From assembly GCA_002780205.1 (NCBI GenBank), contig PEVQ01000007.1, positions 1 through 7,375 of the forward strand: a stretch of 7,375 bases of DNA, written 5' to 3'. This DNA is from Elusimicrobia bacterium CG06_land_8_20_14_3_00_38_11 (GTDB taxonomy: Bacteria; Elusimicrobiota; UBA8919). Position numbers and translations under genes: made by a program. A model generated the notes under the pieces. That model was not told where the DNA came from. It saw only the letters and a list, made by a program, of their open reading frames with translations, and searched no databases. Positions 1 to 5,198 of this stretch are shown one piece after another; the first letter of the stretch is position 1, and each line of letters begins with the position of its first letter.

Positions 1-3
1 AAA

Positions 4-201
4 ATGAAAACAAGAATTTTGATGATTGATGAAAACGATAAAGATTCTGAAAAAAAAGAGATTGAGTTTGAAGTGGAATATATGCTATCGCTTACTACTG
101 CACAGAGATTTAAGATGATGCATGATAGGTCGCTGTTAATAGCGAAAATGTTGAGAAAAAATGGACATAGAACAACTCCTGAAATTATTCAAAGAGCATA
201 A
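4..201 (+). CDS. Small protein paired with nucleotidyltransferase (possible antitoxin-like partner)
   Basis: A 65-residue, highly charged protein of unassigned function. Residues 1-25 are acidic and lysine-rich; residues 28-65 look helical, with the string SLTTAQRFKMM followed by a basic segment ending in PEIIQRA. From memory, small proteins with a similar 'SLT.xQR' segment and a C-terminal 'EIIKR'-like end are often encoded just before AbiEii/DUF6036-type nucleotidyltransferases. Here the gene overlaps such a gene by 41 bases, which implies co-translation. It could therefore be the regulatory or antitoxin-like half of a two-gene module, but no DNA-binding fold can be named. The start is uncertain because only three bases precede this ATG in the window, so neither a ribosome binding site nor an upstream extension can be judged. 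Confidence 0.6.
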   Translation: MKTRILMIDENDKDSEKKEIEFEVEYMLSLTTAQRFKMMHDRSLLIAKMLRKNGHRTTPEIIQRA

Positions 202-619
202 GGTGAAATTTGTTGTTATAGGTGCGGAAGCATTTCCTGCTTACGGATATTCACGTACTACTTTGGATATTGATATTTTTATTGAACCGACAATAGAAAA
301 TGCTCAAAAAACAATAAAGGCGCTTAAGGAATTCGGTTATGATGTTATTGATGATATAACACTTGAAAGTTTTCTTGATAATAAAACTCTAATACGACAA
401 TATTTAATAGCGACAGATATTCATCCGTTCGTTAAAGGAGTTGAATTTCAGAATGTTTGGAAAAAAAAGATAAGAGCAAAAATTGGGAATATTTATGTAT
501 ATTTCCCGTCCATTGAAGATATGATAAAGATGAAAAAAGCAGCAGGGCGAGTGAAAGACAAAGAGGACTTGAAATATTTACAAAGGATTTTGGATTTAAA
601 GAAGAAAAAAAATAAATGA
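161..619 (+). CDS. AbiEii/DUF6036-like nucleotidyltransferase
   Basis: A 152-residue protein with a minimal nucleotidyltransferase fold (pol-beta superfamily). After an N-terminal helix comes the strand KFVVIGAEAF, then YGYSRTTLDIDIFI. G21-A22 stands where the family usually has GG or GS, and D36-x-D38 is the expected metal-binding pair. The C-terminal part, PSIEDMIKMKKAAGRVKDKEDL (split about residues 124-142), matches the 'slEdlialKxaAgRxKDxeDl' helix region of AbiEii/DUF6036-like proteins. Such enzymes include toxins of nucleotidyltransferase toxin-antitoxin systems, but many members are uncharacterised. Its start lies inside the preceding small gene and its stop overlaps the pduS-like start as ATGA, placing it directly upstream of the BMC genes in the same reading direction. 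It is more A+T-rich than the gene that follows. The fold is fairly certain; a toxin role is inference. Confidence 0.8.
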   Translation: MDIEQLLKLFKEHKVKFVVIGAEAFPAYGYSRTTLDIDIFIEPTIENAQKTIKALKEFGYDVIDDITLESFLDNKTLIRQYLIATDIHPFVKGVEFQNVWKKKIRAKIGNIYVYFPSIEDMIKMKKAAGRVKDKEDLKYLQRILDLKKKKNK

Positions 620-1917
620 ACATAGTTGAACTTGTAAAAAATGCGGGTGTCGTCGGCGCCGGTGGCGCCGGTTTTCCGACTCATATAAAACTTTCAGCGA
701 AAGTTGATACAGTTATTGCCAACGGAGCCGAGTGCGAGCCGCTATTAAGATGCGACCAGCAGATAATGGATATTTATGCCGCCCGCGTCGTCCGCGGACT
801 TCAATTAGCGGTCGAATCGACAGGCGCGAAAAACGGGATTATCGCCTTAAAGGAAAAATATCACAAAGTGACCGAATCGCTTCAACGGGAAATTTCAAAA
901 CTTCCTCAAAAAAACATCTCCATTTTTCATCTCGGTAATTTTTATCCCGCCGGCGACGAGTTTGTTCTTGTATATGAGGTAACTGGAAAAATAATTCCCG
1001 AGGGCGGACTGCCGCTGAACGTCGGGATTGTCGTTGATAATATTGTTACCATAATAAATATCGCAAATGCTGTCGACGGGGAACCTGTTACCGACAGACC
1101 TTTAACCGTCTGCGGTGCGGTAAAAAATCCTTTCACGGCGTTTTTTCCCGTCGGGACTTCCGTCTCGGAAATAATAAAATTTGCCGGCGGTTCGCCGCTT
1201 GCAGAATACACCGTTCTTGACGGCGGTCCTATGATGGGAACAATTATTCCGGAAAGCGCATCAATTACGAAAAAAACCTCGGGAATACTTGTTCTCCCAT
1301 CTGACAGCGAAGTCGTTTATCAAAAAACAAACAGACATGCGGTGAAACAAATTAAATCCGCCTGTGAGCAGTGTCAGGACTGCACTGAAATTTGTCCGAG
1401 ATTTTTATTGGGACATACACTTGAATGCCATAAAATCCAGCGTTCAACTTCTGCGGGATTGCAGGATAATATCACGCAGGCGTTTATGTGCTGCGAGTGC
1501 GGGCTTTGCGATTGGGTATGTCCGGTTAAACTTTCACCGCGTCGCGTAAATCAAGAAAATAAAAGGCAACTTTTCAAACAGGGCGTGAAAAATCCGCATC
1601 ACAAAACTCCGACGGGAGTTCATCCGATGAGAGATTACAGAAGAGTCCCGATTGAAAGGGTTTTAGGTCGGATGGATTTAATCAAATATGATAAGCCCGC
1701 GCCTTTTACGGATAAAAAATTTGATATTTCAAAAGTTGCTATTCCGCTTCATCAAAATGTCGGCGTGCCTGCGGAACCCATAGTCAAAGTTGGTGATGTC
1801 GTAAAGAAAGGACAACTCATAGCGAAAATTCCGGAAGGAAAATTATCCGCGAACATTCACGCATCAATAGACGGAAAAATTACGGAAATAAACAGTTTCA
1901 TAAAAATTGAGAGGTGA
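616..1917 (+). CDS. pduS: PduS-like cobalamin/electron-transfer reductase (RnfC family) of a microcompartment
   Basis: A 433-residue RnfC/NuoF-related flavin and iron-sulfur oxidoreductase, close to the roughly 450 residues of PduS. Residues 1-150 form the 51-kDa-subunit-like domain, with Gly-rich GVVGAGGAGFPT at 11-22 and NGAECEP near 36-42. An SLBB domain follows (about 163-215). Two [4Fe-4S] motifs are visible: C250-x2-C253-x2-C256-x3-C260-P and C292-x2-C295-x2-C298-x3-C302-P. The C-terminus (about 370-433) is a barrel-sandwich hybrid domain containing VGDVVKKGQLIAKI. PduS family proteins oxidise NADH and pass electrons to cobalamin or other acceptors inside the shell, and are thought to contact PduT. 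A PduT-like gene occurs downstream, separated only by a toxin-antitoxin pair. The ATG overlaps the preceding stop as ATGA; only a weak AAGAAG precedes it, so coupled translation is likely. The true electron acceptor is unknown, and no adenosylcobalamin enzyme is seen here. Confidence 0.9.
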   Translation: MNIVELVKNAGVVGAGGAGFPTHIKLSAKVDTVIANGAECEPLLRCDQQIMDIYAARVVRGLQLAVESTGAKNGIIALKEKYHKVTESLQREISKLPQKNISIFHLGNFYPAGDEFVLVYEVTGKIIPEGGLPLNVGIVVDNIVTIINIANAVDGEPVTDRPLTVCGAVKNPFTAFFPVGTSVSEIIKFAGGSPLAEYTVLDGGPMMGTIIPESASITKKTSGILVLPSDSEVVYQKTNRHAVKQIKSACEQCQDCTEICPRFLLGHTLECHKIQRSTSAGLQDNITQAFMCCECGLCDWVCPVKLSPRRVNQENKRQLFKQGVKNPHHKTPTGVHPMRDYRRVPIERVLGRMDLIKYDKPAPFTDKKFDISKVAIPLHQNVGVPAEPIVKVGDVVKKGQLIAKIPEGKLSANIHASIDGKITEINSFIKIER

Positions 1918-1919
1918 AT

Positions 1920-2156
1920 ATGAAAAATAAAAAATCAGAATTTTTAAGAGAAACAAAAACCACTTACAAGACAACAAATACAATTACGATTCCAGTTGAG
2001 GTTTTTGAAACAGCAGAATCAAAGGAAGAAATAGAGGACTGGCTTTTAGTACACGACCCCGAGTTTATTAAAAGAATGCTAAAAGCAAGAAAAAATGACA
2101 TTGAAGGGAAAGGTATTCCGTGGGAACAAGTGAAAGCAAAACTGAATATAAAATAA
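1920..2156 (+). CDS. Type II antitoxin
   Basis: A 78-residue protein read from ATG 1920, which is preceded by a good ribosome binding site, GAGAGG at 1909-1914, with five bases of spacing. An in-frame GTG at 1914 is less likely because that site would overlap it. The N-terminal half is basic and probably contacts DNA. The C-terminal half (EEIEDWLLVHDPEF, then KGIPWEQVKAKLNI) resembles the toxin-binding tail of small antitoxins that pair with RelE/ParE toxins. The next gene is such a toxin and overlaps it by 37 bases, the usual antitoxin-first order. In such systems the antitoxin neutralises the toxin and, with it, represses the operon. No obvious operator or promoter is visible, as the gene begins right at the pduS-like stop codon. 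The antitoxin family (Phd, RelB or other) cannot be fixed by eye. Confidence 0.78.
   Translation: MKNKKSEFLRETKTTYKTTNTITIPVEVFETAESKEEIEDWLLVHDPEFIKRMLKARKNDIEGKGIPWEQVKAKLNIK
2104..2113 (+). promoter_or_regulatory. Ribosome binding site for the RelE-like toxin
   Basis: AAGGGAAAGG lies inside the antitoxin coding sequence and ends six bases before GTG 2120. The toxin frame has no ATG before its conserved region, so this purine stretch is what supports the GTG start. Confidence 0.6.
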
Positions 2157-2431
2157 TCTTTGACCCGAAAGCGATTGAAAATCTGGCTGAACTTGATTTT
2201 TCAATTCGTGAAAGAGTGTCACAGAAAATAGATTGGCTTGGAAATAATGCAGATGTTATTTTTCATCATCAGTTATCATCTTTGCCTGATGAATTAAAAG
2301 GTTTATGCAGAGTTCGTCTTGGGGATTGGCGTATTTTATATTGGGTTTATTACAAAAGAAAAGAAATAAAAATTTATGGAATAGAACATCGTTCAAAAGT
2401 TTATAAAAAAATGCGAGGTAATTTATTATGA
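2120..2431 (+). CDS. RelE/ParE family toxin
   Basis: A 103-residue protein with the RelE/ParE pattern. The N-terminal strand YKIIFDPKAIENLAEL is followed by helices, then a central CRVRLGDWRILYWVYYKR strand pair and a C-terminal IYGIEHRSKVYKKM, matching the family's 'RvGdYRvlY...i..IgHRrevY' signature. RelE members usually cleave ribosome-bound mRNA and ParE members poison gyrase; sequence alone does not separate these here. R and Y/H residues in the C-terminal signature are present, so the toxin may be active. The GTG start is inferred from the upstream purine-rich site, and the gene overlaps the antitoxin by 37 bases. Its stop overlaps the start of the pduT-like gene as ATGA, so toxin and shell protein translation may be coupled. 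The pair seems to be an insertion between two genes that normally work together. Confidence 0.88.
   Translation: MGTSESKTEYKIIFDPKAIENLAELDFSIRERVSQKIDWLGNNADVIFHHQLSSLPDELKGLCRVRLGDWRILYWVYYKRKEIKIYGIEHRSKVYKKMRGNLL
2415..2419 (+). promoter_or_regulatory. Ribosome binding site for the PduT-like gene
   Basis: GAGGT at 2415-2419 lies within the last codons of the toxin gene and eight bases before ATG 2428. The same pentamer occurs at 1911-1915, at the other end of the toxin-antitoxin pair. Confidence 0.6.
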
Positions 2432-2982
2432 TTCAGCCGGCGATAGGATTTATTGAGACAAATTCAATAGCAAAAGGGATAGAGGCGTCCGACGCGATGA
2501 TGAAAGTTGCGAATGTGGAACTCATAGATGCATATCCCATTTGTCCGGGTAAGTATTTGGTTTTTATAACCGGCCCGCTTGCCGACGTGCAACCGTCGGT
2601 GGAACTCGGCGCAGAAACCGCCGGCGTAACGCTGATTGACAAGTTCGTAATACCGAATGTTAATCAACAGGTTGTTCCCGCGATTTTGGGGACTTCTAAA
2701 ATAGATAATTTTGAAGCGGTCGGCGTAATAGAAACATTTACGGTCGCAAGTTGTATCCGCGCGTCAGATGCCGCCGCAAAAGCTGCAAAAATTTCTTTGA
2801 TTGAAATCCGTTTGGCAAAAGGACTTGGCGGGAAATCATTCGTAACGCTTTGCAGCGACGATGTCGGTGCCGTCCGTTCCGCGGTCAATGCCGGCTGCGA
2901 AATTATAAAAGACGAAGGCGTTTTAATCAGCCGTGTGGTAATTCCGAAAGCCCATCAGGAATTAAGAAGGACGTTATTGTGA
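2428..2982 (+). CDS. pduT: PduT-like tandem-BMC-domain shell protein (BMC-T) with Fe-S cysteine
   Basis: A 184-residue shell protein, the same length as Salmonella PduT as recalled, made of two BMC domains (about 4-90 and 95-184). Domain 1 shows AIGFIETNSIAKGIEASDAM and domain 2 AVGVIETFTVASCIRASDAA. Such proteins form trimers that tile as pseudo-hexamers in the shell facet. Cys39, in the string YPICPGKY, aligns with PduT Cys38, which in the trimer holds a [4Fe-4S] cluster at the central pore. The gene therefore probably encodes an electron conduit for the PduS-like protein encoded upstream. GLGGK in the second domain also follows PduT. The ATG has a good ribosome binding site inside the toxin gene, and the stop overlaps the next start as GTGA. 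Its base composition matches the pduS-like gene and not the toxin pair. Cluster binding itself is inferred from the conserved Cys. Confidence 0.95.
   Translation: MIQPAIGFIETNSIAKGIEASDAMMKVANVELIDAYPICPGKYLVFITGPLADVQPSVELGAETAGVTLIDKFVIPNVNQQVVPAILGTSKIDNFEAVGVIETFTVASCIRASDAAAKAAKISLIEIRLAKGLGGKSFVTLCSDDVGAVRSAVNAGCEIIKDEGVLISRVVIPKAHQELRRTLL
2965..2970 (+). promoter_or_regulatory. Ribosome binding site fixing the GTG start of the first isomerase
   Basis: AGAAGG ends eight bases before GTG 2979, just upstream of the MNIVIGSDHSGF sequence where RpiB proteins begin. It decides the start against an in-frame ATG far upstream at 2850, which would lie inside the BMC-T coding sequence. Confidence 0.75.
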
Positions 2983-3428
2983 ATATAGTCATTGGTTCCG
3001 ACCATTCTGGATTTAAGTTGAAAGAAATACTGAAAAAGTTTTTACAGGGGTTGGGGTATATCGTTTTTGATTTCGGCTGTTATTCTGAAGAAGCCGTTGA
3101 CTGGCCCGATATAGCGTTTCTTGTTGCTGAAGCGATTTCAAAAAAGGATTATGAAAGAGGTATTTTGATAGACGGCACCGGCGGAGCAATGCCGCTTGCT
3201 GCAAACAAAGTGCCGGGTATTCGCGCCGTCTGCGCGTACAACGAACTTACCGGAAAGTTTGCTTCCGAGCATGACGATGCGAATATCTTGTGTTTGGGGG
3301 CAAGAATGATCGGTGATTTAGAGGCACAAGAAATTGTGAAGGTTTGGCTTGAAACGAAATACGCCGGCGGAAGGCATCAGCGGCGTCTTGACAAGGTCTC
3401 TGAAATAGAGAAAAAATACTCTAAATGA
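2979..3428 (+). CDS. RpiB/LacAB family sugar-phosphate isomerase, divergent, Asp in place of catalytic Cys (LacA-like)
   Basis: A 149-residue member of the RpiB/LacAB isomerase family, the usual full length. GSDHSGF at 6-12 holds the Asp-His phosphate/substrate motif, YSEEAVDWPD follows the usual fold, EHDDANIL keeps the His and Asn of the HNDxN motif, and GGRHQRR lies near the C-terminus. The active-site string of RpiB, GILICGTGxGIxxAANK, reads GILIDGTGGAMPLAANK here: the catalytic Cys is replaced by Asp65 and the following Gly-x-Gly-Ile is changed. From memory, LacA of galactose-6-phosphate isomerase also has Asp at this position, while its partner LacB keeps Cys. The neighbouring gene encodes a Cys-bearing paralogue, so a LacAB-like heteromer is plausible. 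Alternatively this could be a homomer with altered specificity. The GTG start overlaps the BMC-T stop, linking the enzyme to the shell operon. Confidence 0.9.
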   Translation: MNIVIGSDHSGFKLKEILKKFLQGLGYIVFDFGCYSEEAVDWPDIAFLVAEAISKKDYERGILIDGTGGAMPLAANKVPGIRAVCAYNELTGKFASEHDDANILCLGARMIGDLEAQEIVKVWLETKYAGGRHQRRLDKVSEIEKKYSK

Positions 3429-3431
3429 TTT

Positions 3432-3502
3432 TTGAGCAAATCCTCAGGAATGGGAAATTGCTCGTCGGTAAAATCTAAAAAACAAAGTTGAGCAAATCCT
3501 CA
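3432..3502 (+). repeat. 15-bp direct repeat between the two isomerase genes
   Basis: TTGAGCAAATCCTCA occurs at 3432-3446 and identically at 3488-3502, 56 bases apart. Each copy is a small dyad: TGAG-N6-CTCA in the first and TTGAG-N6-CTCAA in the second. They lie in a 95-base non-coding spacer (3429-3523), unusual in a run of overlapping genes. The copies could be paired operators, a duplication scar or part of a small RNA structure. GAGCAA at 3434-3439 also pairs with TTGCTC at 3458-3463. No clear promoter can be pointed to. Confidence 0.75.
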
Positions 3503-3523
3503 AAAATGAAAGTTGATGGATTT

Positions 3524-3961
3524 ATGAAAATTGCAATTGGGAGCGACCATAGGGGTTTCCGGTATAAAAAAGGACTGATAACATATCTTTCTAAAAAATA
3601 TAATGTTAAAGATTTCGGGACTTTTTCAGAAGAGTCCTGCGATTATCCTGATTACGCTTACAAAGTCGCAAAAGCCGTCGCATCAAAAAAATTTGAGAGA
3701 GGGATTTTAATCTGCGGTTCCGGCAACGGGATATGCATCGCTGCGAATAAAGTAAAAGGCATCCGCGCTGCCATTGGCTATTCAGAAAAAGCAGCGGAGT
3801 TTTCTGTCCGACACAATAACGCCAACATAATCTGTTTTTCGGAAGATTTTCCGCTTGCAACCGTCAAAAAAGCAGTTAAAAAATTCCTATCGGCAAAATT
3901 TGAAGGCGGCCGTCATTTAAGGAGAATTCAAAAAATAAAAAAAATTGAGGAGGAAGAATGA
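3524..3961 (+). CDS. rpiB: RpiB/LacAB family sugar-phosphate isomerase with canonical catalytic Cys
   Basis: A 145-residue protein when read from ATG 3524, where MKIAIGSDHRGF matches the conserved RpiB N-terminus. An extended frame from TTG 3488 or ATG 3506 would add non-conserved residues that run through the upstream repeat. Key motifs are SDHRG (7-11), SEESCDYPDYA, GILICGSGNGICIAANK with catalytic Cys64, RHNNANII and EGGRHLRRI. RpiB interconverts ribose 5-phosphate and ribulose 5-phosphate; relatives act on allose or galactose 6-phosphate. The full Cys motif suggests an active enzyme, and the adjacent Asp-bearing paralogue suggests subunits of one complex or two steps of one pathway. RpiB genes beside shell genes are a hallmark of SPU-type microcompartment loci. 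The C-terminus is very Lys/Glu-rich (IQKIKKIEEEE). No clear encapsulation peptide is visible. The stop overlaps the next start as ATGA. Substrate is unproven. Confidence 0.92.
   Translation: MKIAIGSDHRGFRYKKGLITYLSKKYNVKDFGTFSEESCDYPDYAYKVAKAVASKKFERGILICGSGNGICIAANKVKGIRAAIGYSEKAAEFSVRHNNANIICFSEDFPLATVKKAVKKFLSAKFEGGRHLRRIQKIKKIEEEE
3947..3953 (+). promoter_or_regulatory. Ribosome binding site for the TPR gene
   Basis: GAGGAGG, a near-consensus Shine-Dalgarno sequence, lies in the last codons of the isomerase gene and ends four bases before ATG 3958. It supports ATG 3958 over a second in-frame ATG at 3988-3990, inside the repeat. Confidence 0.75.
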
Positions 3962-4413
3962 AAGCAATTAAAAATTATCAATTAAAAATGAAAAATTATG
4001 GATTACTGTTTTTAATTTTTAACTTTACATTTTTAATTTCTAATTGCCTTTATTCTCAGGACGTAAATCAACTTGTATCAGAGGGCAACAAACTCATCAA
4101 AGAGAAAAAATATGATGAGGCGGTTAAAATTTTGTTTGAAGCAAAAAAGTTGGACGAAAAATCGCCGTTGCCCGATATATCGCTCGGAATGATGTTTTTG
4201 CAGAAAAATAGTTTGTGGGAAGCCGAGACGCATCTTAAATCTGCCGAAAAACTTGACCCCGAACTGTGCGGAATCCAATATACGATAGCGCTTCTTTACG
4301 AAAAAAAGGGCGATAAAGAAAATGCCGTCAAGTATTGGAATAAACTTGCTAAAAATTCGGATTTCAAAGAAACAGCAAAAAGGCATCTCCTATTTTTGGG
4401 AGGTGAGAAATGA
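3958..4413 (+). CDS. Exported TPR-repeat protein
   Basis: A 151-residue protein with a hydrophobic N-terminal segment at about 14-30 (LLFLIFNFTFLISNC) and two to three tetratricopeptide repeats in the remainder. VSEGNKLIKEKKYDEAVKIL, SLGMMFLQKNSLWEAETHL and YTIALLYEKKGDKENAVKYW each show the helical TPR spacing. The leader may be cut by signal peptidase I near LYS-QD, or the protein may be a lipoprotein through Cys30; the residues before that Cys (ISN) are a poor lipobox, so the first reading is favoured. TPR proteins are protein-interaction scaffolds, and this one is likely periplasmic. Start and stop overlap the neighbouring genes as ATGA, so it is translationally coupled to the isomerase before it and to the lipoprotein gene after it. 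The 5' end is built from an AT-rich inverted repeat. A direct link to the microcompartment, which is cytosolic, is not apparent. Confidence 0.82.
   Translation: MKAIKNYQLKMKNYGLLFLIFNFTFLISNCLYSQDVNQLVSEGNKLIKEKKYDEAVKILFEAKKLDEKSPLPDISLGMMFLQKNSLWEAETHLKSAEKLDPELCGIQYTIALLYEKKGDKENAVKYWNKLAKNSDFKETAKRHLLFLGGEK
3964..4044 (+). repeat. AT-rich imperfect inverted repeat over the TPR gene leader
   Basis: The first arm (about 3964-3998) is a run of AATTAAAAATT-type words. The second arm (about 4012-4044) has the complementary TTTTTAATTTTTAA-type words and ends in TAATTG, pairing with CAATTA at the left end. The element covers codons 3-29, so the signal-peptide hydrophobic core is encoded by the second arm. 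A similar element lies in the next gene; TTTACATTTTTAATT is shared exactly (4024-4038 and 4483-4497). Confidence 0.55.
4398..4407 (+). promoter_or_regulatory. Strong Shine-Dalgarno sequence for the CsgG-like lipoprotein gene
   Basis: GGGAGGTGAG contains the full GGAGGTGA anti-16S complement and lies just before ATG 4410. It is the strongest ribosome binding site in the window and confirms the ATG that overlaps the TPR stop. Confidence 0.8.
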
Positions 4414-5039
4414 GGCAGGTTAAAGGTCAAAGGTTAAAAGTTAAAAGTTTTGGATTTTTATTCATCATTTTTAATTTTATATTTTACATTTTTAATTGTT
4501 TCTTTTCTGGTTGCGCTACAACAAAAACGGTAGTTAAAAAAGGTTATGATTTTTCAAACATAAAAAAAATTGCGGTGTTGAAATTTTCCGGCATCGGAGG
4601 AGAGGCAGTCGCAAACGAGTTTATAAGACAGTTTCTTGCTTCCGGCATAAGCGTTATAGATAGAAGCGGTACTGAAACGGTTGATTCAAAATCCCTCGGC
4701 GTGGATGCGGTTATTTCGGGAAATGTTGTTGAATTTAATCCGTCAAACAAACTTCTTATATTTAAGGAAAAAGGCGATATTGTAATTTCTGACAGGGCGT
4801 ATCCGATAAGTGGAACAACTGTTCTTCCCACGGGTTCTGCTTTCGGATTAGAAGATGCAAATGTTTTCAGTGTGTCCGCGTCAGTTTCCGTTTCGGCAAA
4901 AATGACGGATACGACAACCGGCGAGGTCGTTTGGAGCGATTCAAATTCTTACGAGGCACTGGATATAAATACGGCGGTAGAATTGATAACTTCATCATTC
5001 AAAAGTTCACTAAAAAAATACTGGAAGGAATTGAATTAA
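4410..5039 (+). CDS. Outer-membrane-type lipoprotein with CsgG/LpoB-like domain
   Basis: A 209-residue protein with a basic N-terminus, a hydrophobic core (about 14-32) and a lipobox FFSGC with Cys35 as the likely lipidated residue, followed by ATTKT. The mature part starts with IKKIAVLKFSGIGGEAVANEF, then FLASGISVIDR and LGVDAVISGNVVEF. This is the alpha/beta pattern of the CsgG/LpoB/GNA1162 superfamily, lipoproteins involved in curli export or peptidoglycan synthase activation. Later strands (FSVSASVSVSAKMTDTTTGE, VVWSDSNSYE) fit the same fold, in which relatives have a 'vdaklvdvaTGeilws' segment. No long transmembrane hairpin region like that of the CsgG pore is evident, so an LpoB-like or uncharacterised role seems more likely. 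It is coupled to the TPR gene, suggesting a joint envelope function. Its 5' end contains a second copy of the AT-rich repeat. The 5040-5198 gap follows. Confidence 0.78.
   Translation: MRQVKGQRLKVKSFGFLFIIFNFIFYIFNCFFSGCATTKTVVKKGYDFSNIKKIAVLKFSGIGGEAVANEFIRQFLASGISVIDRSGTETVDSKSLGVDAVISGNVVEFNPSNKLLIFKEKGDIVISDRAYPISGTTVLPTGSAFGLEDANVFSVSASVSVSAKMTDTTTGEVVWSDSNSYEALDINTAVELITSSFKSSLKKYWKELN
4418..4500 (+). repeat. Second AT-rich imperfect inverted repeat over the lipoprotein leader
   Basis: The left arm has repeated GGTTAAAGG / GTTAAAAG words (about 4419-4449) and the right arm TTTTTAATTTTATATTTTACATTTTTAATT-type words (about 4468-4500, split here by description). The arms pair imperfectly. 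The right arm encodes the hydrophobic core FIIFNFIFYIFNC, very like LFLIFNFTFLISNC in the gene before it. Confidence 0.5.
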
Positions 5040-5198
5040 ATGTCGCTTGTAAGCAAATTTCTTTGAGACGCTCGTCTACCACTCGCTCTGCGATTTACTC
5101 CTGGAAAGAATAAGTCGCAAACCTGCCTGGCGGTAGGCAGGTTGAGGCTCTTCAGAAATTTCTTACTTCGCTCCACGATGTAAAAGGTAATAAAATAA
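5040..5198. other. Non-coding gap with several hairpins
   Basis: This 159-base gap is the longest between genes in the window. It holds small perfect dyads: AGACG-CT-CGTCT at 5066-5077, GCGATTTA (5090-5097) against TAAGTCGC (5111-5118, one G-U pair), and the 9-bp stem at 5120-5143. AAATTTCTT occurs at 5055-5063 and again near 5156-5164. AAAGG at 5183-5187 is a weak ribosome binding site for the next gene. No hairpin is followed by a run of T, so none is a classical terminator, and no convincing promoter hexamers were found. It could hold a processing site, a dispersed repeat or a degraded element. Confidence 0.5.
5120..5143 (+). repeat. Perfect 9-bp stem hairpin with CCTGCC/GGCAGG core
   Basis: AACCTGCCT (5120-5128) and AGGCAGGTT (5135-5143) are exact reverse complements around a GGCGGT loop. 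Stems with this CCTGCC/GGCAGG core are common dispersed repeats in several candidate-phylum genomes as I recall them. It is much richer in G+C than its surroundings. Confidence 0.75.

Noticed and set aside
942..1211. Minus-strand open frame opposite the pduS-like gene
   Set aside because: Its translation has no recognisable domain and it is fully explained by the coding sequence on the other strand; the same holds for the other minus-strand frames such as 4544-4831 and 5499-5783.
2850..2978. Upstream in-frame extension of the first isomerase to ATG 2850
   Set aside because: It would overlap the BMC-T gene out of frame, encodes an Arg-rich non-conserved stretch, and GTG 2979 has a good ribosome binding site and the conserved N-terminus.
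3488..3523. TTG 3488 or ATG 3506 as start of the second isomerase
   Set aside because: The extra residues (MSKSSKMKVDGF) lie in the repeat and are not part of the family; MKIAIGSDHRGF starts at 3524.
4012..4050. Lipoprotein lipobox at Cys30 of the TPR protein
   Set aside because: ISN before the Cys is a poor lipobox and LYS-QD gives an ordinary signal peptidase site; kept as a possibility only.
4931..5113. 60-residue + strand frame across the end of the lipoprotein gene
   Set aside because: It overlaps a well-supported gene in another frame, has no ribosome binding site and runs through hairpins.
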